NCBI GenBank assembly: GCA_051155755.1 | Contig: DAXETY010000077.1 | Span: 1-43,824, forward strand | Direction: 5' to 3' | DNA from: DAXETY01 sp051155755 | GTDB taxonomy: Bacteria > Desulfobacterota > Desulfobacteria > Desulfobacterales > SG8-13 | Length of the DNA stretch: 43,824 bases | Shown here: one piece after another, positions 5,944-14,621 of the stretch | How the letters are laid out: each line of letters opens with the position of its first letter | How positions within the stretch are numbered: the first letter of the stretch is position 1 | Made by a program: the position numbers and the translations under genes | The notes under the pieces: generated by a model | Told to the model about the DNA's origin: nothing | The model's database searches: none | What the model saw: the letters and a program-made list of their open reading frames with translations, nothing else

Positions 5944-8940
5944 ATGACGCCCTTAATCGTCCATTCCTACTACTCCCTGATGTGGGGCACGCGCTCGCCG
6001 CAGAAGCTCTGCGCCGCCGCCCGGCAGATGGGCTACCGGCGGCTGGCGCTCACCGACCGCGACAACCTCTACGGGCTGTGGCCTTTTCTGGGGGCTTGCC
6101 GGCGCATAGGGTTGAAACCGATCGTCGGCGCCGAACTCACCGATCCGCAAGGCGACCGGCGAGCGGTTTGCCTGGTGCAGAATGAAGCCGGCTACCGCAA
6201 CCTGTGCCGGCTGATCACCCGCCGCCGGTTTGCCGAAAGCCGCCCTTTCGATCTGGCCGGCGACGTCGCCGACCACGGCGAAGGTCTGGTGGCGCTGACC
6301 GGCAACGAAACGCTGCTGGAATACTGGAAAACGGCCGGGATGGCGGTGGCGGCGGCCCTGGGGCCGCGCCCCTCGGCCGCCGGACTGCAGCTGCGCAAAA
6401 CCGCCCGGCGCCTGGAGATTCCGGCGGCGGCCGTCCCCGACAGCTTTTTCCTGGAGCCGGACGATGCGCCCGTTCACCGTCTACTGCGGGCCATCGACCG
6501 CAACACCGCCCTGTCGCGCCTCAAACCGTCCGATGGGGTGGCCGAAACGTCCTGCCTGGAACCGCCGGCCGAATACCGCCGTCGATTTGCCGTCTGGCCG
6601 GAAGCGATCCGCGCCACCGAGGCGATTGCCGAACGGCTGGCCTTCACCGGACCGCGCGCCGAACTGGTGCTGCCGCCCTGGATCGAGGGCCGGGGCGAAA
6701 CCACCGCCGTGCTGCTGCGCCGGGCGGCCTACGGCGGGGCCCGCCGCCGCTACGGCCAAGACCTGCCCGAACCGGTGGTGGAACGCCTCGAGCGCGAGCT
6801 GCGCATCATCACGCAGATGGGATTTGCCTCCTATTTCCTGGTGGTCCAGGACATTGTCGGACGCAATCCGCGCATTTGCGGGCGCGGCAGCGGCGCGGCT
6901 TCCCTGGTGGCATACTGCATGGGCATCACCAACGTCTGCCCGATCAAGCACAACCTGTATTTCGAACGCTTTCTGAACCCGGGCCGCCGGGATCCGCCCG
7001 ACATCGACGTCGACTTTGCCTGGGACGAGCGCGATGCACTGCAGGCCGACGTGCTGCGCCAGTACGAAGGCCACGCCGCAATGGTCTGCAACCACGTGGC
7101 CTTCCGCCCCCGCATGGCCATCCGGGAAACCGCCAAGGTCTACGGGCTCACCGACCGGGAAATCGGCCGGGTCACCCGTCGGCTGCCCTGGTTCTGGAAG
7201 GCCGCCGGCGAAGAAGACGACCTGCTGGCACGGCTGCAGGAACTGCCGCAGCTGGCCGGCGTCGACTTTCCCAGGCCCTGGCCGGAGATCGTCCGGCTGG
7301 CCCGGCGCATCATCGGAGTGCCCCGTCACATCTCGGTACACTCCGGCGGCGTGGTGATCACTCCCAATCCCATCGACGAGTACGTTCCGCTGGAGCCGGC
7401 CGCCAAGGGGGTACCGGTGATCCAGTGGGAAAAGGATGCCACCGAGGAAGCCGGGCTGGTGAAAATCGACCTGCTGGGCAACCGCAGTCTGGGGGTGATT
7501 CGCGACGCCATCGCCAACTTGCGCAGCAACGGCGGCCACTTCGACGACGAGCGCTGGGAGCCGGAAGACGATCCGGCCACCCGGCGGATCATCGCCGCCG
7601 GACGCACCATGGGCTGTTTTTACATCGAAAGTCCGGCCACGCGCCTGCTGCAGCTGAAAACCGGCGTGGGCGATTTCGAGCACATCGTCATTCACAGCAG
7701 CATCATCCGACCGGCGGCAAACACCTTTATCCGAGAATACATTCGTCGTCTGCACGGGGGCCGCTGGGAGCCGATCCACCCGCTGCTGGCGGAGGTACTC
7801 GACGAAACCTACGGCATCATGGTCTATCAGGAGGATGTCTCCAAGACCGCCATGGCGGTGGCCGGCTTCGATCACGCCGAGGCCGACGGCCTGCGCAAAG
7901 TGATGTCTAAAAAAGACAAACAGCGCCGACTGGAGGACTACCGTCGGCGGTTTTTCGAAGGCGCCCGGGCCCGCGGCGCGCAAGAGGGTAAAATCGAGGA
8001 AATCTGGCAGATGATGATGAGTTTTTCGGGCTACTCGTTCTGCAAGCCTCACAGCGCCAGCTACGCCCGGGTGTCGTTTCAATCCGCTTTTCTGAAGGCG
8101 CATTATCCGGCCGAGTTCATGGCGGCGGTGATCAGCAACCAGGGCGGCTACTATTCCACCTTTGCTTACGTCTCCGAGGCGCGTCGACTGGGGCTGAACA
8201 TTCTGCCGCCGGACGTCAATGCCAGCCGGGAGCGCTGGCAGGGTTGCGGAGACACGATCCGAGTCGGTCTGATGGCGGTGGCCCATCTGGAATCCGAAAC
8301 CCGGCAGCGCATTTTGGCGCTGCGCCGCAACCGGCCCTTCGACAGTTTGGGAGATTTTCTGCAGCGGGTGCGACCGGCCGAACCGGAGGTCCGGGCCCTG
8401 GTCCACGCCGCAGCCTTCGACTCCCTCCACCCCGGAGAAAGCCGCGCCGCTCTGCTGTGGGAGGTGGCCGCCCGGCAGCGCCGCCGCGAACGGCAGGCGG
8501 CGTCCGAGCTTTTCCAGCAGGTGGCCGAGACGCCCCGACCGTTTCTGCCGCCCGACGATCCACGCGAACGCCTGCGTCGGCAGTATGCGGTGCTGGGGTT
8601 TCTGTGCGACCGCCATCCGATGAGCCTGTTTGACGATTCCCTGAAACACCGCGGCGTCGTCAAAGCCGCCGACCTGAACCGCTTCGTCGGCCGCAGGGTG
8701 CGCACCGCCGGGCTGCTGATCACCGGCAAGGTGGTGAGCACCCGTCACGGCGAATCCATGGAATTTCTGACCTTCGAAGACGAAACCGGAGTGGTGGAAA
8801 CCACCTTCTTTCCCGATGCCTATCGCAGGTTCTGCCACATGCTTGACCGCCACCGGCCGTATCTGCTCAGCGGCATGGTGGACGAGGACTTCGGGGCGGC
8901 AACCCTGACGGTGGACCGGGTCGAAGCGCTCCGGCCTTGA
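5944..8940 (+). CDS. dnaE2: Error-prone DNA polymerase DnaE2 (C-family alpha subunit)
   Basis: A 998-residue C-family polymerase, shorter than replicative DnaE (about 1,160) and the size of DnaE2. The PHP domain is N-terminal, the polymerase core has PPDIDVDF (Asp355, Asp357) and VKIDLLGNRS (Asp509), giving the full catalytic Asp triad, and a C-terminal OB domain (about 890-990) follows a helix-hairpin-helix region. The PHP metal site looks degraded: LIVHSYYS replaces the usual L-H-V-H-S, and TDRDNLYG has Arg in place of the conserved His. Its place after lexA and imuB supports an SOS mutagenic translesion role. The ATG at 5944 gives the family N-terminus; the ribosome-binding site is weak. 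Confidence 0.93.
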   Translation: MTPLIVHSYYSLMWGTRSPQKLCAAARQMGYRRLALTDRDNLYGLWPFLGACRRIGLKPIVGAELTDPQGDRRAVCLVQNEAGYRNLCRLITRRRFAESRPFDLAGDVADHGEGLVALTGNETLLEYWKTAGMAVAAALGPRPSAAGLQLRKTARRLEIPAAAVPDSFFLEPDDAPVHRLLRAIDRNTALSRLKPSDGVAETSCLEPPAEYRRRFAVWPEAIRATEAIAERLAFTGPRAELVLPPWIEGRGETTAVLLRRAAYGGARRRYGQDLPEPVVERLERELRIITQMGFASYFLVVQDIVGRNPRICGRGSGAASLVAYCMGITNVCPIKHNLYFERFLNPGRRDPPDIDVDFAWDERDALQADVLRQYEGHAAMVCNHVAFRPRMAIRETAKVYGLTDREIGRVTRRLPWFWKAAGEEDDLLARLQELPQLAGVDFPRPWPEIVRLARRIIGVPRHISVHSGGVVITPNPIDEYVPLEPAAKGVPVIQWEKDATEEAGLVKIDLLGNRSLGVIRDAIANLRSNGGHFDDERWEPEDDPATRRIIAAGRTMGCFYIESPATRLLQLKTGVGDFEHIVIHSSIIRPAANTFIREYIRRLHGGRWEPIHPLLAEVLDETYGIMVYQEDVSKTAMAVAGFDHAEADGLRKVMSKKDKQRRLEDYRRRFFEGARARGAQEGKIEEIWQMMMSFSGYSFCKPHSASYARVSFQSAFLKAHYPAEFMAAVISNQGGYYSTFAYVSEARRLGLNILPPDVNASRERWQGCGDTIRVGLMAVAHLESETRQRILALRRNRPFDSLGDFLQRVRPAEPEVRALVHAAAFDSLHPGESRAALLWEVAARQRRRERQAASELFQQVAETPRPFLPPDDPRERLRRQYAVLGFLCDRHPMSLFDDSLKHRGVVKAADLNRFVGRRVRTAGLLITGKVVSTRHGESMEFLTFEDETGVVETTFFPDAYRRFCHMLDRHRPYLLSGMVDEDFGAATLTVDRVEALRP

Positions 8941-9039
8941 CACCTTCTCCGGGGAAGATAAAGGTATTGAACACGGCAATGGAACATCTTCACCCGTAAA
9001 CAAAGAATCCAGGAATCAGCAATGAAGCGTTCGTAGAAG

Positions 9040-9059
9040 GGCCGGCCACCGTGCCGGCC
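9040..9059 (+). other. GC-rich hairpin between dnaE2 and the HD-domain gene
   Basis: A perfect 7-base-pair stem, GGCCGGC / GCCGGCC, with loop CACCGT. No T-tract follows, so it is not a standard intrinsic terminator. It lies 64 bases before the chosen start of the HD gene, in the 182-base gap, and could be a leader structure or a weak terminator of the SOS operon. Confidence 0.4.
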
Positions 9060-9122
9060 GCCTGCACAGACAACGTTTCTTGGGAGACTATGCTTACTAA
9101 AACGAGCATCGAGGAAGAGGAC

Positions 9123-9779
9123 ATGAAAAAAGATGCGGAAGCGGTGCGATGGTTCGGAGGAGAAGAAGTTTTGGAGCAGCTGGACGTCGATACCGAACGT
9201 TTTCAGCAGCAGGTGCGGTTTTTGATCGAAGCGGACAAACTCAAAAAGGTAATGCGGCAGACCTATCTCACCGACACCTCCCGCCGGGAGAACTCGGCCG
9301 AACACTCCTGGCACATCGCCCTGTCGGCCATGATCTTTGCCGAATACGCCCGGGATCGCGGCCTCGATCTGGGACGGGTCATCCGGATGCTGCTGGTGCA
9401 CGACCTCATCGAAATCGACGCCGGCGACACCTACTGCTATGACCAGGCCGCCAAAGAAGACAAATCGCAGCGCGAGCGGACCGCGGCCGATCGCATCTTC
9501 AACCTGCTGCCCGCCGACCAGGCCGCCGAGTGGCGCGAACTGTGGGAGGAGTTCGAGGCCCGCCGTTCGCCCGAGTCCCGCTTTGCCAATGCGATGGACC
9601 GTTTTCAACCCTTCCTGCACAACTACGTAACCGCCGGAAAGTCTTGGCAGGAGCACCGCATCCGCAAGGAACAGGTGTTCGGCCGCATGCAGCCGGTGCA
9701 TCAGGGCTCCGAGCTCCTGTGGGATTACGTGGTGCGCCTGATGGACGATGCCGTCGCTCGCAACTATCTGAATTCCTGA
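9123..9779 (+). CDS. HD-domain phosphohydrolase, YfbR/HDDC2-like
   Basis: A 218-residue HD-superfamily protein. The metal-binding set is visible: His61 in ENSAEHSWH, His93-Asp94 in LVHDLIEID and Asp159 in NAMDRFQP. Together with the RRENSAEHSW signature this places it with the YfbR/HDDC2 group, whose characterised members are 5-prime-deoxynucleotidases acting on deoxynucleoside monophosphates. I chose ATG 9123 because AGGAAGAGG sits just before it; ATG 9090 would add 11 residues. It converges with the TRAP permease gene, with 25 bases between stops. Nucleotide-pool cleaning would fit the neighbouring repair genes, but that link is an inference. Confidence 0.85.
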   Translation: MKKDAEAVRWFGGEEVLEQLDVDTERFQQQVRFLIEADKLKKVMRQTYLTDTSRRENSAEHSWHIALSAMIFAEYARDRGLDLGRVIRMLLVHDLIEIDAGDTYCYDQAAKEDKSQRERTAADRIFNLLPADQAAEWRELWEEFEARRSPESRFANAMDRFQPFLHNYVTAGKSWQEHRIRKEQVFGRMQPVHQGSELLWDYVVRLMDDAVARNYLNS

Positions 9780-9804
9780 AATTCCCCGGCAGATGGAAAT
9801 TCGA

Positions 9805-11961
9805 TCAGGGCCGGACGCGAACCGCAGCCGTCTTCAAGCGTCGGCGTTCGTCCAGCGAAAGGATCAGGCTCGGATTGGCGCGAATGCGCTGTTTCTGCAT
9901 GAAGTAGACCACTACCCAGAGCCCGATCCCGGCGGCATCGACGAAGGCCAGGGGAATGTCGGCGCCGGTCAGCCACAATGGCAGATCCGGGAAAAACAGC
10001 AATACGGTGGCCACCGCACAGATGGACCATTCCAGCAGGGTGGTCGGACACAGGAAATACCCCATCGTCAGGCTGCCGAAGGCAATGGTGCCCAGAACGA
10101 TGGTCAGCATGGTAAAGCCGATGCGCCACCAGGGCAGGAAGTGATCCGGACCCGCCAGCAGGAAACCCGGAGAGAAGGCAAACAAGAACGGACCGATGTA
10201 AAGCATCTTGGCGAATTTAAATGAAGTCCAGCCGGTCTTCCAGGGATCCGAATCAGCGATGGCGGCCCCGGCATAGGCAGCCACGCACACCGGCGGGGTG
10301 ATGTTGGAGTCCTGACTGAACCAGTACACGATCATGTGGGCTGCAATCAGCACCCACGCCACCTTGGCCATGATTTGCACCCGCTGGGGATCGTCCACCA
10401 GCAGTTCGCCCAGGGGTGCCTGCAGTTCCTGGAACCCGATGCCCCAGGTGGAACGACAGATCATGTCGGTCAACGCACCGACCGCCAGCACCGCGGTGAT
10501 CAGATAGGCGGCGGTCACCGGCACCCCCATCCCCAGCACCAGCGACGCCAACCCGATCAGCAGGATGGCCAGCGGCAAATACCCCATGGACAGGTCGATA
10601 ATAATCTGTGAAAACTTGAGCCCGATCCCGGTTAGCTGAATGGTTCCCACGATGATGCCGATGACACCCACCGTGGCGCCGATGATCAACGTGTTGCGGG
10701 CGCCTTCGATCATGGCAGCCAGAATTTCCCGGGGGCCCATGCGTTTGTCCGGTGTCAACCAGCTCACGGCCACGCAGGAGGCGATGGCCCAGAAGGCGGC
10801 ATAGGCCGGGGAGTAACCGGCGACCATCATCACCACGATGATCACCAGGGGCAGCGACATGAACCACTGTTTTTTCAGAATCTCGAGGGCCCCGGGCGCG
10901 CCGGCCTCCTGCAGGCCCACCAGTCCGTAGCGTTTGGCTTCGAAGTGCACCATTACGAACACGGAAAGAAAATAGATCAACGCCGGGAAAATGGCCATGA
11001 TCATGATATCCACGTAAGGGATTTCGGTCATCTCGGCCATGATGAAACCGCCGGCCCCCATGATCGGCGGCATGAACATTCCTCCGATGGATGCGGCCGG
11101 TTCGATCGCCCCGGCCACGTGTGGCCGAAAGCCGGCTTTTTTCATCAGCGGGATGGTGAAAGCCCCGGTGGAAACGGTGTTGGCGATGGCCGAACCGGAG
11201 ACGGAGCCGAAAAACCCGGAGGCCATCACCGCCACCTTGGCAGGTCCGCCCACCGTTCGGCCGGCCAATGCCAGCGGCAGATCGAGGAAAAAACGACTGG
11301 CGCCGGAAGCTTTCAGAAACGCACCGAAAAAAATGAACAAAATGACGTAGGTGACCAGCACGGTGGCCATGATGCCGAACACGCCTTCTTCCTTCAGGTA
11401 GATGTGGTTGAGTGTGCGGTCCAGCGCGAAGCCGGTGTGGGCGAAGGCCCGCAGCACCGGCACGTAGTGCAGCAAGTCGCCCCAGAAGGCATATACCAGA
11501 AAAGCGGCACCCACCAGGGTCATCGACCATCCCAGGGCCCGGCGCGCCACCTCCAGCGAGACCAGTATGCCGACCGTGCTGACCACCGTGTCCAGACGGT
11601 TTTCGGCGCCCATGCGGTAGTTGATGGCTTCGTATTCTAGGATGTAGTAGCCCACCACCCAGACCGCCGCCAGGGCCATGAGGACATCCCACATCGAGGG
11701 GCGATGACGCGGCGATTTCGATCCGAAGGGATAGAATAGAAATATCAGAACATAAGTGAGCAGCACGTAAAGACCCAGAAAATATTGCGTGTCGACCGGA
11801 ATGAGCGCACAGTAAAGGTAAAACAGCACCATGCCCACAGCGAGACCTGCGGTGAGTTGCCGCCACCAGCCGGCCAGTACCCGACCGCTGCGTTCGTCTT
11901 TCTGAACGATGCGCTCCAGCTTTTCCGAACCGACGGTCCCTGCATTTTGCGAGGTACCCAC
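9805..11961 (-). CDS. TRAP transporter fused permease (4TM/12TM, TAXI type)
   Basis: About 718 residues with many hydrophobic segments. The small-subunit-like part is N-terminal and the large DctM-like part follows, with the typical glycine-rich stretch GFFGSVSGSAIANTVSTG and a PPIMGAGGF motif. Fusions of this kind normally pair with a TAXI-type periplasmic receptor, importing an organic acid with a sodium gradient. No TAXI receptor gene is seen near it. The GTG at 11959-11961 is preceded by GAGAGGTGGT; the upstream ATG at 12016-12018 has no ribosome-binding site, so GTG is preferred. A promoter should lie in 11962-12386. The substrate cannot be inferred. Confidence 0.88.
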   Translation of the reverse strand: MGTSQNAGTVGSEKLERIVQKDERSGRVLAGWWRQLTAGLAVGMVLFYLYCALIPVDTQYFLGLYVLLTYVLIFLFYPFGSKSPRHRPSMWDVLMALAAVWVVGYYILEYEAINYRMGAENRLDTVVSTVGILVSLEVARRALGWSMTLVGAAFLVYAFWGDLLHYVPVLRAFAHTGFALDRTLNHIYLKEEGVFGIMATVLVTYVILFIFFGAFLKASGASRFFLDLPLALAGRTVGGPAKVAVMASGFFGSVSGSAIANTVSTGAFTIPLMKKAGFRPHVAGAIEPAASIGGMFMPPIMGAGGFIMAEMTEIPYVDIMIMAIFPALIYFLSVFVMVHFEAKRYGLVGLQEAGAPGALEILKKQWFMSLPLVIIVVMMVAGYSPAYAAFWAIASCVAVSWLTPDKRMGPREILAAMIEGARNTLIIGATVGVIGIIVGTIQLTGIGLKFSQIIIDLSMGYLPLAILLIGLASLVLGMGVPVTAAYLITAVLAVGALTDMICRSTWGIGFQELQAPLGELLVDDPQRVQIMAKVAWVLIAAHMIVYWFSQDSNITPPVCVAAYAGAAIADSDPWKTGWTSFKFAKMLYIGPFLFAFSPGFLLAGPDHFLPWWRIGFTMLTIVLGTIAFGSLTMGYFLCPTTLLEWSICAVATVLLFFPDLPLWLTGADIPLAFVDAAGIGLWVVVYFMQKQRIRANPSLILSLDERRRLKTAAVRVRP

Positions 11962-12386
11962 GGCACCACCTCTCAAGCTTGAAATGCGAAAAGAATTCCA
12001 AGGATGACCCGAAAGCATATATCGAGCGTGGCTTTTGCGGCGCTGCAGGCCCGATATGCCTTTCTAAACCTGATCCATGGCTGCAGCAAAAGCAGTGCCA
12101 ACTGCTGCAGGGAAAAAACGGGAAAGTTTTGCTTTCTGCGGGAGCGGTGCGGCGGGCTTTTTTTTATCCGCTTTGATGATGTTCAGCGAGCGGGATCAGA
12201 CCCGTTGTGGCGCCGCTCGTACCGGGATCCTGCGAATTGTGGATTCTGATTTGGGCAGACCCGGAAATCCAGATTCCGGTTTCCAATGAGCGTCCCCGGG
12301 CGGATGGATGGGATGATGAATCGATTGCCCGGGAAATGATGGCTTTGTATTTCCCTTTCCGGCCGGACCCACCGCGATCGGGGCCG
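11962..12386. other. Gap between the TRAP permease and selenoprotein genes
   Basis: A 425-base stretch, all upstream of the minus-strand TRAP gene. It contains a T8 run (about 12150-12158) next to a GC-rich segment, but no matching stem. I see no convincing reading frame, promoter box pair or repeat in it. Confidence 0.5.
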
Positions 12387-12932
12387 TCACTTTGCGGCGA
12401 CAGCCTTTGCGGCCGTCAGCAACGTTTCGATCTGCGGGTGGTCGGACGGATCGGCGGCGTAGTGGCTGAAAACGACGCGCCCGCCGGGGTCGATGATGAA
12501 CACACCCGGCAGCTGCTTCACGTCACCCTGCGGCGCACCCATGCTGTGGCCCCGGACCATGGCGCCAATCCCCTTGCGGGCCAGGCGCGGCGACAAAAAA
12601 TCCAGGGTGGACATCCGTTTCAGGTCGAAAGCGCGGTAAAGTTTCCGGTCCGGATCGGAAACCAGCGGAAACGGCAGGTCGAACTCCTGTCGGAATGCTT
12701 CCGATTTCTGCGGGGTACCCATGCCCACCAGCAGGATCCGAAGTCCGGCCTTTTCAAGGCGATCGCGGTTGTCGCGCAACTGCGCAACTTGCTCCCGGCA
12801 GAATGGTCAACCCAGGTGCCGCAGGAACACCAGCAACAACGGATGCGATTTCCAGAAATCCTTGAGGCGATGCCGGCTGCCGTCCGACAGCATCACCTCG
12901 CGATCGGGCGCCGGGTGCATTTCCGGTGTCAT
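12387..12932 (-). CDS. Selenoprotein: AhpC/TSA-type redoxin with a UxxC motif
   Basis: Two adjacent frames are one gene interrupted by an in-phase TGA at 12807-12809. Read through, it is 181 residues with Sec42 and Cys45 in the motif FLRHLG-U-PFCREQ, exactly where the AhpC-TSA_2 / PRXL2-like family has the first Cys of CPFC. Downstream the thioredoxin-fold pattern continues: a VGMGTPQ strand, FPLVSDPDRKLYRAF, and LPGVFIIDPGGRVVFSHYA. A hairpin fitting a bacterial SECIS follows the TGA. Start ATG 12932 has GGGAGA seven bases upstream. The likely role is thiol-dependent peroxide or disulfide reduction in the cytoplasm (no signal peptide). A nonsense pseudogene is the alternative, but 139 intact codons after the TGA argue against it. 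Confidence 0.88.
12771..12788 (-). promoter_or_regulatory. Candidate bacterial SECIS hairpin
   Basis: On the coding strand, GTTGCGC pairs with GCGCGAC (seven pairs, one G-T) around the loop AGTT. The loop begins 25 bases after the TGA and has G at its second position. Both properties agree with the bacterial SECIS rules as I know them (small apical loop with an early G, about 16-37 bases from the UGA). It would bind SelB during selenocysteine insertion. Confidence 0.6.
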
Positions 12933-13260
12933 ATGCTTGTCTCCCAAGTGATTCAGATCGACCCCTTTTATGTGAGTTGCCACGATTGGGTCCCCGGGCC
13001 CTGCTGCCGGGTTGCCGCCCGCCGATTCCGGCGGCAACGCCACACCGGCCATGGAACCGGCACCGATGTTGACCCCGCGCAACGTCCTGTGTTATTGGCA
13101 GAAAATCGCCCACCGGACTGGACAAACGGTTCCGAGCGAGAACCTGCGGCTTTCTTTAGACGAACCCAGTGGAACCAACCGATACGGATATCCGAATTAC
13201 CGGAAGCCGGAAGATTGGATCGATTTACTTTAACAGTAAAACCGGGAAAGGAGTCGTGCA
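12933..13260. other. Divergent promoter region, selenoprotein / dctP
   Basis: A 328-base gap between divergently transcribed genes, GC-rich and without repeats. It should hold both promoters. The only clear signals are ribosome-binding sites at each edge: GGGAGA before the selenoprotein and AAAGGAG (about 13247-13253) before dctP. No operator-like palindrome was recognised. Confidence 0.45.
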
Positions 13261-14328
13261 ATGAAAACCTCACGAATGATTGCGGCATTGTCGACAATGC
13301 TGTGTCTGATGACGGTCGTGGTATGTTCCGCTCCGGCGGCCGATTTCAAAAAAGAATACAAGCTGCAACTCAACGTGGGACCCAAGTTTTACTGGGGTAT
13401 GGGTGCGGCCAAGTTTGCCGAGCTCTGCGATAAATACACGGACGGGAAAATTAACGTAAAACCTTACTACGGCAGTGCCCTGCTCAAGGGCGCCCAGCTC
13501 AAGTCGGCCCAGATGGTGGCCAAGGGCGTGATCGATTGTGCCATGGAATCCACCATCAACATCTCTCCGGTCATTCCAGAGGCCAACATTTTTCATTTGC
13601 CGTTTTTCATCAATAATTTCGAAAATCTGGATAAAATCGAAAACGGAGCCGCGGGTCAGGCCGTATTTGCCGCCATGGAAACAGTCGGCCTCAAACCCCT
13701 GGCCTGGGCCGAAAACGGCTTCCGACAGCTGACCAACAGCACACAGTCCGTCACGCGGCCCGAGGACCTGCAGGGCATGCGCATCCGGGTGGTGGGCAGT
13801 CCGATATTTATCGAAACCTTCAAACGGCTGGGCGCCGATCCGGTCAATATGAACTGGGGAGACGCCGTGGCCGGATTCCAGCAGGGAGTCGTCGACGGCC
13901 AGGAAAATCCGGTGGGTGTCCTGATCCCGGTGCAGATATTCCAGTACCATAAATACGCCACCTTTTGGAATTATCTGGTGGACCCGCTGATCATTTACTG
14001 GAACAAATCGCAGTGGGACGGCTTTCCCCAGGATGTCAAAGACGGCATCGCCAGAGCCGCCCGGGAAGCGGGTCGTTTCGAAACCGCGCTGTGCCGTGCC
14101 GGACTGGACGGAGAAAAGTCGCTGAACATTCTGAAAAACGAATTCGGGCATGAAATGGACGTACCCGATCCGGTCGGATTCCTTACCGGAAAAGGCATGA
14201 CGGTGAATTTTCTCAACGACGATCAGGTGGCGGCCTTCGAAAAGGCCACCCAGCCGATTTACGAAAAATGGATCGATGAAATCGGCCGGGAGGTTTATGA
14301 GAAGGCTAAGAGCGACATGGGCAAGTAG
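13261..14328 (+). CDS. dctP: TRAP transporter periplasmic receptor, DctP family
   Basis: A 355-residue receptor with a signal peptide (hydrophobic residues 7-25, cleavage likely after APAA) and the DctP fold. The conserved arginine motif is GMRIRVVGSP, which in the family salt-bridges the carboxylate of the ligand; NWGDAVAGFQQGVVDGQENP is the hinge/ligand segment that follows. It captures an organic acid in the periplasm and hands it to DctQM. AAAGGAG precedes the ATG. It is separated from dctQ by 293 bases holding a large palindromic repeat, unusual inside an operon. The substrate is unknown. Confidence 0.93.
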   Translation: MKTSRMIAALSTMLCLMTVVVCSAPAADFKKEYKLQLNVGPKFYWGMGAAKFAELCDKYTDGKINVKPYYGSALLKGAQLKSAQMVAKGVIDCAMESTINISPVIPEANIFHLPFFINNFENLDKIENGAAGQAVFAAMETVGLKPLAWAENGFRQLTNSTQSVTRPEDLQGMRIRVVGSPIFIETFKRLGADPVNMNWGDAVAGFQQGVVDGQENPVGVLIPVQIFQYHKYATFWNYLVDPLIIYWNKSQWDGFPQDVKDGIARAAREAGRFETALCRAGLDGEKSLNILKNEFGHEMDVPDPVGFLTGKGMTVNFLNDDQVAAFEKATQPIYEKWIDEIGREVYEKAKSDMGK

Positions 14329-14387
14329 CGTGCCCGGTTATAAACGGCCTTTTCCCACCGGGCTGCGTCCCCCGCGGGTTCGAAACA

Positions 14388-14560
14388 TTCACCGCGGAGA
14401 CGCGGAGGACGCAGAGGATAAAAATTTTGTTTTTCGCTGAGAGTGCGAAAAACAAAAAGTTCCCTCGGACAAAACCTTGCGTGTATTTTCCGGATGCCGC
14501 CCTCTCAGCGGCATCCGAAAAAATTGGATCTCTCTGCGTTCTCTGCGACTCTGCGGTGAA
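14388..14560. repeat. Palindromic element with two inner hairpins, copy 1
   Basis: Terminal arms TTCACCGCGGAGACGC... (14388-14416) and ...TCTGCGACTCTGCGGTGAA (to 14560) are inverted copies with about four mismatches in 29. Inside are two hairpins: a perfect 13-base stem at 14425-14437 / 14445-14457 with loop TGAGAGT, and a stem CGGATGCCGC / GCGGCATCCG with loop CCTCTCA (14501-14507). The two loops are complementary over six bases. It lies between dctP and dctQ. A related copy starts near 43641. It has no coding capacity and looks like a MITE- or REP-type element. Confidence 0.85.
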
Positions 14561-14621
14561 ACCGTGAATTCGCAACGCCGGCGGCGGCGCTTACTCCAAA
14601 TCAAATCGCTCCGAAAGAACC

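Noticed and set aside
6481..9003. An 840-residue open frame on the minus strand opposite dnaE2
   Set aside because: It mirrors a strongly conserved polymerase gene in GC-rich DNA, lacks recognisable motifs and has the skewed His/Gln/Gly composition of an antisense frame. The same applies to minus-strand frames opposite ligA (35821-37476) and kamA (37931-39100).
12807..12809. Nonsense mutation making the redoxin a pseudogene
   Set aside because: The TGA falls exactly on the redox Cys position, the downstream 139 codons are intact with family motifs, and a SECIS-like hairpin follows. Selenocysteine is the simpler explanation.
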